NCBI GenBank assembly: GCA_020348985.1
Contig: CP070761.1
Span: 1,856,905-1,920,904, forward strand
From: Candidatus Thorarchaeota archaeon
Lineage (GTDB): Archaea > Asgardarchaeota > Thorarchaeia > Thorarchaeales > Thorarchaeaceae
Direction: 5' to 3'
Length of the DNA: 64,000 nt
Shown here: positions 1 to 7,760 of the stretch, in pieces
Numbering within the stretch: position 1 is the stretch's first letter
Layout: every line of letters starts with the position of its first letter
Program-made: the position numbers and the translations under genes
The notes under the pieces: generated by a model
What the model was told of the DNA's origin: nothing
The model's database searches: none
Seen by the model: only the letters and a program-made list of their open reading frames with translations

Positions 1-2
1 TC

Positions 3-317
3 AATTTCAGAGCACCTGAAGTCACTGCCGGAGAAGCGTTTCTGACATTTCTAAGGGCACAGATAACACTAAACGGCGAGTCGATTACGTACACATATTT
101 CCGCCGAAGTATACCAATAGATCAACGAAGCATTCGTTCAGGATATGATGCGAACTTCTCTGTTGGTTCCACTATTTCGATAATGGAAGACAAAATGATA
201 CTCTACAATGCATCAGATACGGGGAATTGGGTTTTCACTGTTATTCTGACTATGTCCTATCATCTGTTTCAATCACGGGCCGAATCTGTCCGCATTCTTG
301 TGTTCGCATGGCCGTAG
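3..317 (+). CDS. C-terminal fragment of unknown, probably surface protein
   Basis: The frame starting at base 3 is open to a TAG at 315-317, giving the last 104 residues of a protein that begins before the window. The other two forward frames stop within the first 45 bases. The fragment is rich in alternating hydrophobic and polar residues (ITLNGESITYTYF, MILYNASDTGNWVF), as in beta-sandwich extracellular domains, and it has N-x-S/T sequons. I do not recognise a family. Confidence 0.5.
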   Translation, partial: NFRAPEVTAGEAFLTFLRAQITLNGESITYTYFRRSIPIDQRSIRSGYDANFSVGSTISIMEDKMILYNASDTGNWVFTVILTMSYHLFQSRAESVRILVFAWP

Positions 318-461
318 CTAGGTCCACAATCAGAGATATCCCGGGTGCCGATTCACCTCTTCTTCCAGAGCAATGTAGTCGAGCTGATGTGAAGAGAATT
401 CATCAGATGCAATTCTTTGCGCCTAACTCAGCTTCTTTAACAGGGATGATTATGAAGTAGA
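318..461. other. short intergenic gap
   Basis: The 144 bases between the fragment and the presenilin-like gene hold no convincing gene. A 77-codon open frame (227-460) overlaps the end of the previous gene and has no recognisable content. No strong TATA box is evident. Confidence 0.4.
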
Positions 462-1343
462 ATGGGTGAAGACTTGAATCTGAACAGGGACCATGTACTT
501 CTCATATCGATATCGACCCTTCCGTTGGTACTAGGTTCTGCTGTCGCCTATGCAATCGCGGATTCAACTCTTGTGGGAAACATTGTCACGAATCTGCCAA
601 GCTTCACTCCTCAACAGATCATAATTCAGTCCATAGTCTCGACAATCCTTGGTGCAGGCGTAGTATTCTCACTGTTCTGGCTAATGCGCCGACGCGGAAA
701 GAAGACGAAGAAGTTCGTTGTCGCACTGGTGGTTTCTCCCATCCTCTTCTTTGTATCGATCTTCATGGGTCAGGCATTCCTTCTCATACTGTTCAAAGGG
801 GCTACAAATCCTTTCCAGGGTCTTGTTCTAGTCTTCTCACTTGCAGTCTCTCTATTGTCAATCGCCCTCGTAGTGATAGATGCGCTTCCTCATATGATTA
901 GAAACATCTTCGTTGCCTTCTACGGCAGCGTCTTTGGGATCTTCATGGGTGTCACCATTGTGACTTCAAGTATGATTGTCCTAGTAGTCACCTTGATCGT
1001 TGAGGATCACTTCCTCACCAAGTATTCCCCAGTGCCCGAGACAGCAACCCTATCAGGAAAGATTGGCAAAGATCCCTTTGATTACACACGAATACAGTCA
1101 GAGAGCGTGGCAGTAGGCGTCGGCGACTACGTTGCCTTTTCACTTATTGCAGCACACGCTTTCATCTTCTTCCCCACCTATGTCTGGTTGATGTCGGTCC
1201 TACTAGCATTCGTTGGAGTCGTCATCAACATCACGGTGCTGGCTGAAGAAGAGAAGATTCTTCCTGCAATCCCTTTACCCGGCCTTCTAGCCTTGTTTCC
1301 ATGGGCTGTTCACATCAGCACTCTAGTCCTCATGGTCGGTTAG
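462..1343 (+). CDS. presenilin/signal-peptide-peptidase-like membrane protease
   Basis: 293 aa, almost entirely hydrophobic with about eight or nine membrane segments. Three motifs of the GxGD intramembrane aspartyl proteases occur in order: an Asp at 182 at the end of a membrane helix (VEDHF; usual motif YD), GVGD at 219-222 at the start of the next helix, and PAIPLP at 268-273, matching the PAL motif. Such enzymes cut peptides within the membrane. Archaeal homologues (the SPP/DUF1119 group) are known. The spacing between the two Asp residues is 40, somewhat short, and Glu replaces Tyr before the first Asp, so the family call is good but not certain. Monocistronic; convergent with the isomerase gene downstream. 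Confidence 0.65.
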   Translation: MGEDLNLNRDHVLLISISTLPLVLGSAVAYAIADSTLVGNIVTNLPSFTPQQIIIQSIVSTILGAGVVFSLFWLMRRRGKKTKKFVVALVVSPILFFVSIFMGQAFLLILFKGATNPFQGLVLVFSLAVSLLSIALVVIDALPHMIRNIFVAFYGSVFGIFMGVTIVTSSMIVLVVTLIVEDHFLTKYSPVPETATLSGKIGKDPFDYTRIQSESVAVGVGDYVAFSLIAAHAFIFFPTYVWLMSVLLAFVGVVINITVLAEEEKILPAIPLPGLLALFPWAVHISTLVLMVG

Positions 1344-1416
1344 GTCAAAGCATGTTCATTATAGGGCGTTGTTCAGAGTGGTTCTCTCTACGTCCGAGCC
1401 TGTCAATCTTCTTGGT

Positions 1417-2430
1417 CTAGACCCTCTTCTTGAGCTTCGAGATTAATGGAACGCTCAGCGGATCCACACCCCTTAGCTCTGCCATCTCTACAGACGCCAA
1501 ATCCAACCGATAGACATGTCCAAGTGTTTCTGCGAGTCTAGTGGATCCTTCAGATTCAAGTTGAAGAGAATCAACTCCCTGCTCAGACAGAATGCTTCTG
1601 GTTTCTTTGATTCTCTTCTTGACTCGTTCATCGTACCAGTTGGAGCTAAGAAAGACGGGCATGACTCTTCTTTGTCGATAGAGCACATACGCCTCAATTT
1701 CATTGTGATTCGCTTCAGGGAGCTCTGAATGAAAGGAGGGCGTCTTGGAATTCTCGTTGATTTGGCATTTCGCACGATAGGCAACGGGCGCAAGATGTTC
1801 CGCACCGACAAATACTGGTAGGACATCAGAAAGCTCATGTGCCACTTTGTTGGGTGTAAGTCCTGACTTGGCCCACGACTCGGGCATTCTTTCTAGCTCG
1901 TGCGATGCAGCGATCAGGTCACTCATCGGGATACCAAGCAGTGTCTCAATGAGCGGGAGAACAATCGACAGTATCAGAGGTACTGCTGCCCTTGGCTGAA
2001 TCCCGTCAACAAGCTTATAGACTGGCACATCCGTGGCCATATCTTGAAGTTTCCCGCCGCTTGTGATTACGAATGCACTACCTCTTCTCTCACGAATCTC
2101 GTTGAAAGATAAGAGGGTCTCTTCTGTGTTCCCAGAGTAGCTGACAACGATTGAGACCCAGTCTTTGTCGACATACTTTGGCACACCGTAGTCTCTGATT
2201 TGGACTACGGGAATCTCCGCAACGTTCCTGACCAATCCTTTGCAGATGTCTCCCGAGATTGCGCTTCCTCCCATTCCCACAAGGCACACTCCTTGAATGC
2301 CTTGTTTCGCGAGAGCTCTCGCACTATCGATTATTGCTTCTGAAGGACTTGAGAGCCTGAGCATCTTCGGAAATCCTTCCACCAATGCTCTCATGCTTGT
2401 GGAATCAATGTCAATTGGCTCACTCATCAC
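1417..2430 (-). CDS. bifunctional phosphoglucose/phosphomannose isomerase (SIS domain)
   Basis: 337 aa. It has an N-terminal SIS domain with GMGGSAISGDI near residue 53 and a sugar-phosphate-binding segment VVSYSGNTEET near residue 95, then a second SIS-like half. This is the length and architecture of the archaeal PGI/PMI family, which interconverts glucose-6-P, mannose-6-P and fructose-6-P in the cytosol. The start is a TTG/ATG cluster at 2427-2430. The gene diverges from the hydrolase that begins near 2524, with under 100 bp for both promoters. Confidence 0.88.
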   Translation of the reverse strand: MMSEPIDIDSTSMRALVEGFPKMLRLSSPSEAIIDSARALAKQGIQGVCLVGMGGSAISGDICKGLVRNVAEIPVVQIRDYGVPKYVDKDWVSIVVSYSGNTEETLLSFNEIRERRGSAFVITSGGKLQDMATDVPVYKLVDGIQPRAAVPLILSIVLPLIETLLGIPMSDLIAASHELERMPESWAKSGLTPNKVAHELSDVLPVFVGAEHLAPVAYRAKCQINENSKTPSFHSELPEANHNEIEAYVLYRQRRVMPVFLSSNWYDERVKKRIKETRSILSEQGVDSLQLESEGSTRLAETLGHVYRLDLASVEMAELRGVDPLSVPLISKLKKRV

Positions 2431-2523
2431 ATCGCCCAGTGTTTCTTTGCTGGCTGAGCCTTAAAGTTGACTACTCCACTGGTTTCTGCTGACTTGCAGA
2501 CAAGTTTCTTTAAGTGATTGACA

Positions 2524-3216
2524 ATGAACCACGGTGAGGTGTTGCGCCAATTGAGGGATGCCCGCCTAGCCATAGAAGTCGACGGACACCAAATTGACAA
2601 TCTGTTTTGGACCCCTGAAGATGGCTGCGGCTCTTCAGCGCTTCTGCTCCACCCCCATCCACTTTACGGTGGAAACATGCTTGATGCTGTTGTATCAATG
2701 ATTCACAGGACTCTCGCAGAGAATGGGTTCTGCACACTTCGCATCAATTTCCGCGGAGTTGGACGCCAGGATTCAGTCTTTGCTGGTGTTGGCGGCGCAG
2801 TGGAAGACGCCTTGATGGCTCATGCCTCTTTGGTACGAGCTACTAAGCATTCCCAGGTGGGAGTACTAGGCTATTCATTTGGAGCGTCTGTGGCACTTCA
2901 TGTTGCTGCTGAATATGACGTTGCATTTCTTGTTGCATTGAGTCCATCCTACAAGATAGTGGAGGAGGTGAAAGAGAGTCAAGACATCCTACCTAGAATC
3001 AAGTGTCCAGTGCTTCTGGTTCATGGATCCAAAGACTCAGTTGTCCCCCCTTCAGACTCAGAATTGATAGCCAGCCAAATTGGTTCGAAAGATTTCACGA
3101 TGGAAATCTTGGAAGGAGTAGGTCATTTCTACCACGAATCTCTCGACTTTGTCGGGCGGACATTGTCAGAATTTCTAGAGCGGCTTCATTCAAAAGGCAC
3201 TGGTCGGAAGAGCTAG
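2524..3216 (+). CDS. alpha/beta hydrolase (dienelactone-hydrolase-like)
   Basis: 230 aa from the ATG; a TTG two codons earlier (2518) is also possible. The fold markers are LLLHPHPLYGG near residue 40, nucleophile elbow GYSFGAS near residue 117, a late Asp in HGSKDSVVPP and a C-terminal His in GVGHFYHES. This matches the COG2945-type small hydrolases, whose substrates are unknown. The HAD gene follows after 30 bp in the same direction, so the two are probably cotranscribed. Confidence 0.8.
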   Translation: MNHGEVLRQLRDARLAIEVDGHQIDNLFWTPEDGCGSSALLLHPHPLYGGNMLDAVVSMIHRTLAENGFCTLRINFRGVGRQDSVFAGVGGAVEDALMAHASLVRATKHSQVGVLGYSFGASVALHVAAEYDVAFLVALSPSYKIVEEVKESQDILPRIKCPVLLVHGSKDSVVPPSDSELIASQIGSKDFTMEILEGVGHFYHESLDFVGRTLSEFLERLHSKGTGRKS

Positions 3217-3246
3217 GCTTAAGAGCGACATGCACACGAACGACTT

Positions 3247-3942
3247 GTGACCCCGAACATGCTGGAAGCAGTAATCTTTGACCTTGATGGTACTCTTACC
3301 GTTCTAGCGCTTCCACTGGACGCAATGCGCCGTGACACCAAAGCCTTCTACATCAATCAAGGATTGCCTTCGGACATGCTGGAGCCAGCTGACGGCATTT
3401 CAAGTACCAGAGTAAAGGCCCGGGAGTACTTCTTTGAGAGGGGCATTTCTAATGATGCATGGAGTGCAATGCAGCATTCAGTTGATTCAATTCTAAGCAA
3501 ACATGAGGCAAGTTCTGCCATCGGGGCCATGCTGATAGATGGTGTGTTGCCAGTAGTTGAGCAAATCCGGAGTATGGGTCTGAAGACGGCAATACTCACA
3601 AACAACGGCAGGGAGGCTGTTGACTTGATTCTAAAGGAACTGCCCCTACAAGGCTTGTTCGATGTTATCCAGACCAGGAACGAATCTCCCAACCCTAAGC
3701 CATTTCCGGAGGGGTTGCTGAAAGTGGTTGACCGTCTGGGAGTTTCTGTAAGCAAGACCCTCTATGTTGGAGATGCCCGTATTGATGGGGTTGCTGCAGG
3801 ACGGGCCGGCATCGAATTCTGGGGGGTTTCAACAGGCGAGACCTCTGAAGGCGATCTTTACTCTGTCGGCGCAGCACTTGTCACGGACGCACTCAGCGAG
3901 ATTCTAAAGCATATCCGAATTCGAATGTCTTCGAAAGCATGA
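3247..3942 (+). CDS. HAD-superfamily phosphatase (phosphoglycolate-phosphatase-like)
   Basis: 231 aa from GTG; an ATG four codons later is an alternative. HAD motif I is VIFDLDGTL with nucleophile Asp, motif II is AILTNNGR, and motif III/IV is the Lys region followed by LYVGDARIDGVAAGRAG. A helical C1-type cap lies between motifs I and II. The reaction is hydrolysis of a small phosphomonoester; the substrate cannot be told from sequence. It lies directly behind the alpha/beta hydrolase. Confidence 0.82.
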   Translation: MTPNMLEAVIFDLDGTLTVLALPLDAMRRDTKAFYINQGLPSDMLEPADGISSTRVKAREYFFERGISNDAWSAMQHSVDSILSKHEASSAIGAMLIDGVLPVVEQIRSMGLKTAILTNNGREAVDLILKELPLQGLFDVIQTRNESPNPKPFPEGLLKVVDRLGVSVSKTLYVGDARIDGVAAGRAGIEFWGVSTGETSEGDLYSVGAALVTDALSEILKHIRIRMSSKA

Positions 3943-4137
3943 TCAAGCCGTATGCTGAAGGAACATGCTGGCCAATTGTTAAGGAATACTAGTCACTTAC
4001 GGTCCACTGGATACAACGGCCATTTCCACGACACTTGATTGTCAGTTCTGATTCGACCGAGTCTTGTCCCTCGGGCAAGAGAATACATCCTATTTGCATT
4101 GCAATGGTCTTCCTTGATTCTTGCTTTGTCACAGACG

Positions 4138-4146
4138 ATTATATAC
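4138..4146 (+). promoter_or_regulatory. TATA box for the 4224 gene
   Basis: The motif GATTATATAC sits about 80 bp before the ATG at 4224 and predicts transcription from about 4168 with a leader near 55 nt. This supports the small gene downstream and argues against the opposing 63-codon frame over the same bases. The remainder of 3943-4223 shows no gene. Confidence 0.4.
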
Positions 4147-4223
4147 GGTAATCCGTCCGAAATCGTTACAAGAGACAATCCCAATCCCGGACGTGCCAGC
4201 CCGTGACTTCGAGGTCGACCTAG

Positions 4224-4613
4224 ATGAACATAGACGAAGGTGCATACCTAGTGCTAAGTGCGGCTAAGGGAGCATTCTCTACACGTCTACCTCCGTTCCC
4301 AAGGGAATGGAATCCCATCGATCGACCGTATGTTGCTCACTTGATTCCTACCAGCGATGAGATATTCAGGGTATTCCTGTCAAATCCAACCTCTCCCTCC
4401 TCTGTGTGCAATCTAGACCTCTCAATGAATCGGATAGAGGGGTTGCCGGTCAAGTCACTGGTTGAGGTCAAGCACGACAGCATAGACTATAGCTATTACA
4501 GACGGGACAATGGCATGTGGACCAAAGTGGGCGAGGCGCAATATCCGTTTCTCATCGAAGTCTACTCACGCGGTTCCGACCCAATCATAATGACTGCAAC
4601 CAATATAGAGTGA
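4224..4613 (+). CDS. hypothetical protein, 129 aa
   Basis: A soluble protein of 129 aa with no recognisable family. It has balanced composition, several Trp/Tyr/Pro residues (FPREWNPIDRPYVAHLIP) and a predicted beta-rich C-terminal half (DSIDYSYYRRDNGMWTKVG). It is supported by an upstream TATA box and a GAGGT element about 13 nt before ATG. It stands alone between the HAD gene and a long non-coding stretch. Confidence 0.5.
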   Translation: MNIDEGAYLVLSAAKGAFSTRLPPFPREWNPIDRPYVAHLIPTSDEIFRVFLSNPTSPSSVCNLDLSMNRIEGLPVKSLVEVKHDSIDYSYYRRDNGMWTKVGEAQYPFLIEVYSRGSDPIIMTATNIE

Positions 4614-4731
4614 TTCTTCAGATCTGCATACTCTCCATAGTTCCAATCCGCGCCATCTTGTGCCTCGGCGTTGAAGCCTACGTCAAAAACCCGCGGAGAA
4701 ATGCTCTAGCTTTGCTCTATACGAAGTTGAG

Positions 4732-4739
4732 TTATATGC
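4732..4739 (+). promoter_or_regulatory. TATA-like box of ncRNA candidate A
   Basis: TTATATGC lies 29 bp before the GAGGCGC at which the first structured element begins. The same octamer precedes the second element at an almost identical distance (30 bp), which makes chance less likely. Confidence 0.4.
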
Positions 4740-4760
4740 ATTTGAACAAAAACAGGTACC

Positions 4761-4871
4761 GAGGCGCTTGGGGGCCCAAAAGAAGTCATTCTCTCTCCTC
4801 CTTCCGCGTCTTTCGAGCGGCCCCCGTGCAACCCTCATCTGTTTCTTTCTCTGATTGCTCGAATCTCACAT
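4761..4871 (+). ncRNA. candidate structured ncRNA, copy A
   Basis: Non-coding stretch with an inverted repeat: GGGGGCC at 4770-4776 pairs with GGCCCCC at 4819-4825, and GC pairs extend beyond a mismatch. The loop is pyrimidine-rich (CTCTCTCCTCCTTCC), followed by ACCCTC, a T-rich run and CGAATCTCACA. Copy B at 4945-5073 has the same order of parts. No known RNA family is recognised and the ends are inferred from the TATA spacing and the T-rich tail. Confidence 0.35.
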
Positions 4872-4915
4872 CAACCTCCAATTAGTCATTATATAATATC
4901 TAACCGTAAATATTC

Positions 4916-4923
4916 TTATATGC
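4916..4923 (+). promoter_or_regulatory. TATA-like box of ncRNA candidate B
   Basis: TTATATGC within an AT-rich patch (about 4885-4935), 30 bp before the GAG that opens candidate B. Identical octamer to that of candidate A, 184 bp away. Confidence 0.4.
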
Positions 4924-4944
4924 TATTAACGACTATTAGTTCTT

Positions 4945-5073
4945 GGAGCAAGGGGCTCACAAACACCCGCTTGAATCCTCTCTCCTTCCTTCGCACTCAC
5001 TCTCCCCTTTTCTGTGAGCCCCGAACCTCTCTACCCTCTCTCTTTTCTTTTGTCTGTTCTCAGAATCTGACAA
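4945..5073 (+). ncRNA. candidate structured ncRNA, copy B
   Basis: Perfect 9-bp inverted repeat: GGGGCTCAC at 4952-4960 with GTGAGCCCC at 5014-5022, enclosing a pyrimidine-rich loop (CCTCTCTCCTTCCTTCG). It is followed by ACCCTCTCTC, a T-rich run around 5039-5055 and CAGAATCTGACA. It resembles copy A in promoter octamer, spacing, stem-loop and tail. No open frame longer than 60 codons explains it on this strand. Confidence 0.38.
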
Positions 5074-5177
5074 TTTGCATTCAAAGCACAATATCCTAGT
5101 AGCTACTATCCACAAGGCCGAATCACTGCATATGGTTTATCTACCTCGCTCCCTATGGGGTATGAGGTTCAGATTGC

Positions 5178-5336
5178 ATGGTGGGAGATCGACAACTGGA
5201 TGAGGACACTGATTTCTTCGCCAGATGGGAAGAAAAGAGAGAGGGCTATTTGAGATTCCTGCTCTACGTTGTCTATCTTCTCATCGTTTTCCTTCTGCTC
5301 TACATCTTTCTGGTCGGATTTGGTCCTACTCTTTGA
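5178..5336 (+). CDS. 52-aa single-pass membrane protein
   Basis: A short ORF starts at ATG 5178, with TGAGGT 8 nt upstream as ribosome-binding site, and ends at TGA 5334-5336. The first 26 residues are charged (GDRQLDEDTDFFARWEEKRE). They are followed by one long hydrophobic helix (LLYVVYLLIVFLLLYIFLV), and the protein ends GFGPTL. The N-terminus is probably cytosolic. Function unknown. It lies between the ncRNA candidates and a second small membrane protein gene, which could be a partner. Confidence 0.6.
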   Translation: MVGDRQLDEDTDFFARWEEKREGYLRFLLYVVYLLIVFLLLYIFLVGFGPTL

Positions 5337-5404
5337 GCAACTCTTGTGACCACTCAAGATTCATGAGTCATCCAGAGCATTTTGTACTCCACATCCAGCA
5401 AGGG

Positions 5405-5412
5405 TTAAAAGG
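5405..5412 (+). promoter_or_regulatory. TATA box for the 5447 gene
   Basis: TTAAAAGG about 38 bp before the ATG predicts a transcript start near 5435 with a leader of about a dozen bases, and GGAG lies just before the start codon. Confidence 0.4.
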
Positions 5413-5446
5413 CAAATGACCGTCGCCTGCCCTCGGAGAATCGGAA

Positions 5447-5914
5447 ATGGCAACGGCAAGAAGGGCAGTTGACAGCACACTAAGGAAGTTGCTCACCTAT
5501 ACTGCAGAGATTATCATGTCGATAATCCTTCTAGTAATCGTTTGTCTGCCGCTTGTATTCACAATTCCTATGTGGATTCAGCATGTGGTCTTTGCCACTC
5601 CGAGGAGCGGATTTCTATTGGATCCTGTTGCTTTATTCGGGGGTGACGGGGCACTAGTTGTTACAATCGCATTAGCTCTCGTTTCTCTCATATTGGGATA
5701 CCCGTACTTGATGAAGATGCTTCCCTCCACAGCTGAAGAAGAAGAGCTCGTTGAAGAAGAAGCCGAAAACGAAGAAGAAGAGGAAGTCATGGAAGCTGAG
5801 GTCCTCGAAGAAGACGAAGTGGAAGAAGAAATATCCCAGCTCGAGTCAGAAGAGACAGAAGTGGTCGAAGACGTCCCCGATGATGAGGATTCGGACGAGC
5901 CGGATGCGGAATAG
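5447..5914 (+). CDS. two-pass membrane protein with acidic tail
   Basis: 155 aa. Two hydrophobic segments (about 20-44 and 70-90) surround a short loop. They are followed by a tail of roughly 60 residues made almost only of Glu and Asp (residues 94-155). GGAG precedes the ATG by 8 nt. The acidic tail faces one side of the membrane and could bind basic proteins or cations, but this is inference. No family recognised. Confidence 0.65.
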   Translation: MATARRAVDSTLRKLLTYTAEIIMSIILLVIVCLPLVFTIPMWIQHVVFATPRSGFLLDPVALFGGDGALVVTIALALVSLILGYPYLMKMLPSTAEEEELVEEEAENEEEEEVMEAEVLEEDEVEEEISQLESEETEVVEDVPDDEDSDEPDAE

Positions 5915-5925
5915 TCAAGACGAGA

Positions 5926-6756
5926 TCACGGTCGCAACTCAACAAGCTGGACTATTCGGTCAACTATGCCAGAGAATTCCCTCAATATTCTTGAATTATG
6001 TACACCACCGACGAAAGGCAATCCCTTGTCGCTTCGACTAGGAACCCCTTCATCAAATGGCAAACTGCCGAGGTACTCAATATCATAGTCCTTTGCAGCC
6101 CCTTCGGCGGCGCCCTTACCAAAGAACTTGTGCGATTTGCCGCAGCCTGAACAGATGAACTCTGTCATATTCTCTACGATTCCCAGGACGGGAATATCCA
6201 GTTTTTCGACCAGGCGAATGGCCCTTCTTGCGTCAAGAACTGCGACATCCTGTGGAGTGGTCACTACGACAACTCCATCTATCTCCGGTATCGAATGAAG
6301 AATGCTCAGTATCTCATCGCCAGTTCCAGGAGGCAAATCAACCACAAGATAGTCTAGTTGTTCCCAAGCGACATCGCCCAAGAACTGACCAATGATCTTG
6401 GTGACAATGTTTCCACGCCAAGCTACTGCGTCATCAGGGTTTGTCAGCAAGAATCCCATAGACATGACCTTCAATCCACTCGGACCGAAGATAGGCAGAA
6501 TCACCTGGTTCTGAGCGGTGGGGTGTTGACCCTCAAGACCGAGAAGCTTTGGAACATTAGGTCCATAAATGTCGACATCTAGAAGCCCGGTCATGTAACC
6601 CTTTTTGGCAAGAGCAACTGAAAGATTCGTTGCGAACGTTGTCTTACCAACTCCGCCTTTGCCTGACAGAATCAATATCTTGCGTTTCACGTTCTTCAAG
6701 TTTTCAAGGACCTTGAGAGGGAAAGACCCCGACTTCCTTGTGCTAGTATTGGACAT
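5926..6756 (-). CDS. Mrp/NBP35-family Fe-S cluster carrier ATPase
   Basis: 276 aa. Deviant Walker A of the SIMIBI class, GKGGVGKTT, near residue 34, then LLDVDIYGPN and VVDLPPGTGDE, hallmarks of Mrp/ApbC. ATP-dependent carriers of this family hold and deliver iron-sulphur clusters. A CxxC pair (ICSGCGK) near residue 205 replaces the usual CPxC. Start at ATG 6756, because GAGGT lies 8 nt upstream; the longer GTG start at 6771 overlaps that site. Same strand as the phosphatase upstream at 6849. Confidence 0.88.
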   Translation of the reverse strand: MSNTSTRKSGSFPLKVLENLKNVKRKILILSGKGGVGKTTFATNLSVALAKKGYMTGLLDVDIYGPNVPKLLGLEGQHPTAQNQVILPIFGPSGLKVMSMGFLLTNPDDAVAWRGNIVTKIIGQFLGDVAWEQLDYLVVDLPPGTGDEILSILHSIPEIDGVVVVTTPQDVAVLDARRAIRLVEKLDIPVLGIVENMTEFICSGCGKSHKFFGKGAAEGAAKDYDIEYLGSLPFDEGVPSRSDKGLPFVGGVHNSRILREFSGIVDRIVQLVELRP

Positions 6757-6848
6757 TGAAAGAGACCTCACTGTCGGACAACAAGGTCATTCCTTTGGCT
6801 TTCGATTTAAGCAGATGGATGTGACAATAACATCAGAGAGCCGCTACT

Positions 6849-7661
6849 CTATCTGTCATTGAAAAGTCCAACAAGAGCACCTGCAAGTAAACGCGAACCT
6901 GCAGCTACGAAGCTCATTCTTTGGGTAATGTCAAGCGGAAGAACAAAGTCCTCTCCTCTGATGTCGAGGACGCACCCCCCTGCCTCGAGTACCATGTGAG
7001 TTCCAGATGCATGTACTATCGGAAGAATGTCTCTCAGATCAATCATTCCATCCAATGCACCACAAGCAGTCCAACAAAGATCCAAGAGATTGCTGCCGGT
7101 TCTGCGCATATCATATACGCCTACTAGCGTCTTCAGAGATCCCACCTTGAACTCACCTGACCACTCCTTCTTTGTGTCGTACGACACAATAGATTTTGCC
7201 GGATCGATGGCGTCTGATGGCCTGACCGGTCTGCCGTTCCTCGTCACACCTTCTCCCCGTATTGCTACGTATGTCTCCTCAGTGAAGTAGGAGTCAATCA
7301 CACTGATCTCTATGTCTTCAGTTGTTGCATCTCTGGAAAATGGGGCAACCGAAATGCCGACCGTGCATAGAGGCATACCTCGCTCCAGATTCGTGGACCC
7401 ATCAATAGGGTCAACAATAGCAATGTAGTCTGGATCTTTGTCGGTTGTTACAAGACCATGTTCTTCGCTCAATATGGCGAAATCCTTCTTGGAGTCGCGA
7501 AACACGTTGATAATGTCCTCCTCAGAGCTCTCATCAAGAACCAGTGTGTTGTCGCCGAATGGATTCAATTCACCTGTGCGCTCGGAGACGTGTTCAAGAT
7601 TGCCAAGCACTCTGTTTCTGGCAGCTCCGATTGCGTCCTCTATTATGCTCATCAATGACAT
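6849..7661 (-). CDS. suhB: inositol monophosphatase/fructose-1,6-bisphosphatase family
   Basis: 270 aa. Metal-binding motifs are SEEHG (Glu ligand), DPIDGSTNLERG with catalytic Asp residues, and a C-terminal segment near HASGTHMVLEAGGCVLD where most relatives have the final WD ligand. Hydrolyses inositol-1-phosphate and often fructose-1,6-bisphosphate in archaea. The start is ATG 7661, with GGAGGT six bases upstream; a frame extending to 7685 would lack this. It is divergent from the ESCRT-III gene, sharing a palindromic TATA region. Confidence 0.82.
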   Translation of the reverse strand: MSLMSIIEDAIGAARNRVLGNLEHVSERTGELNPFGDNTLVLDESSEEDIINVFRDSKKDFAILSEEHGLVTTDKDPDYIAIVDPIDGSTNLERGMPLCTVGISVAPFSRDATTEDIEISVIDSYFTEETYVAIRGEGVTRNGRPVRPSDAIDPAKSIVSYDTKKEWSGEFKVGSLKTLVGVYDMRRTGSNLLDLCWTACGALDGMIDLRDILPIVHASGTHMVLEAGGCVLDIRGEDFVLPLDITQRMSFVAAGSRLLAGALVGLFNDR

Positions 7662-7705
7662 TTCGAGACCTCCACCAAACCTCAAGATGTTCAGCTAGTA
7701 CAACT

Positions 7706-7714
7706 CTTTAAAAG
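7706..7714. promoter_or_regulatory. bidirectional TATA region between suhB and ESCRT-III
   Basis: CTTTAAAAG reads as a TATA box on both strands. On the plus strand it predicts a start near 7736, just before the ATG at 7761. On the minus strand it predicts a start near 7684, just before the ATG at 7661. Both predictions favour the trimmed starts used here. Confidence 0.4.
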
Positions 7715-7760
7715 CATCAGTTGGGGAAAATTGCACGTAACGGTAGCACCGGTGGATGTT

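Noticed and set aside
227..460. 77-codon open frame at the start
   Set aside because: It overlaps the clearly open frame ending at 317, has no ribosome site and shows no recognisable protein features.
3993..4184. 63-codon minus-strand frame
   Set aside because: A plus-strand TATA box for the next gene lies inside it and nothing about the protein is recognisable.
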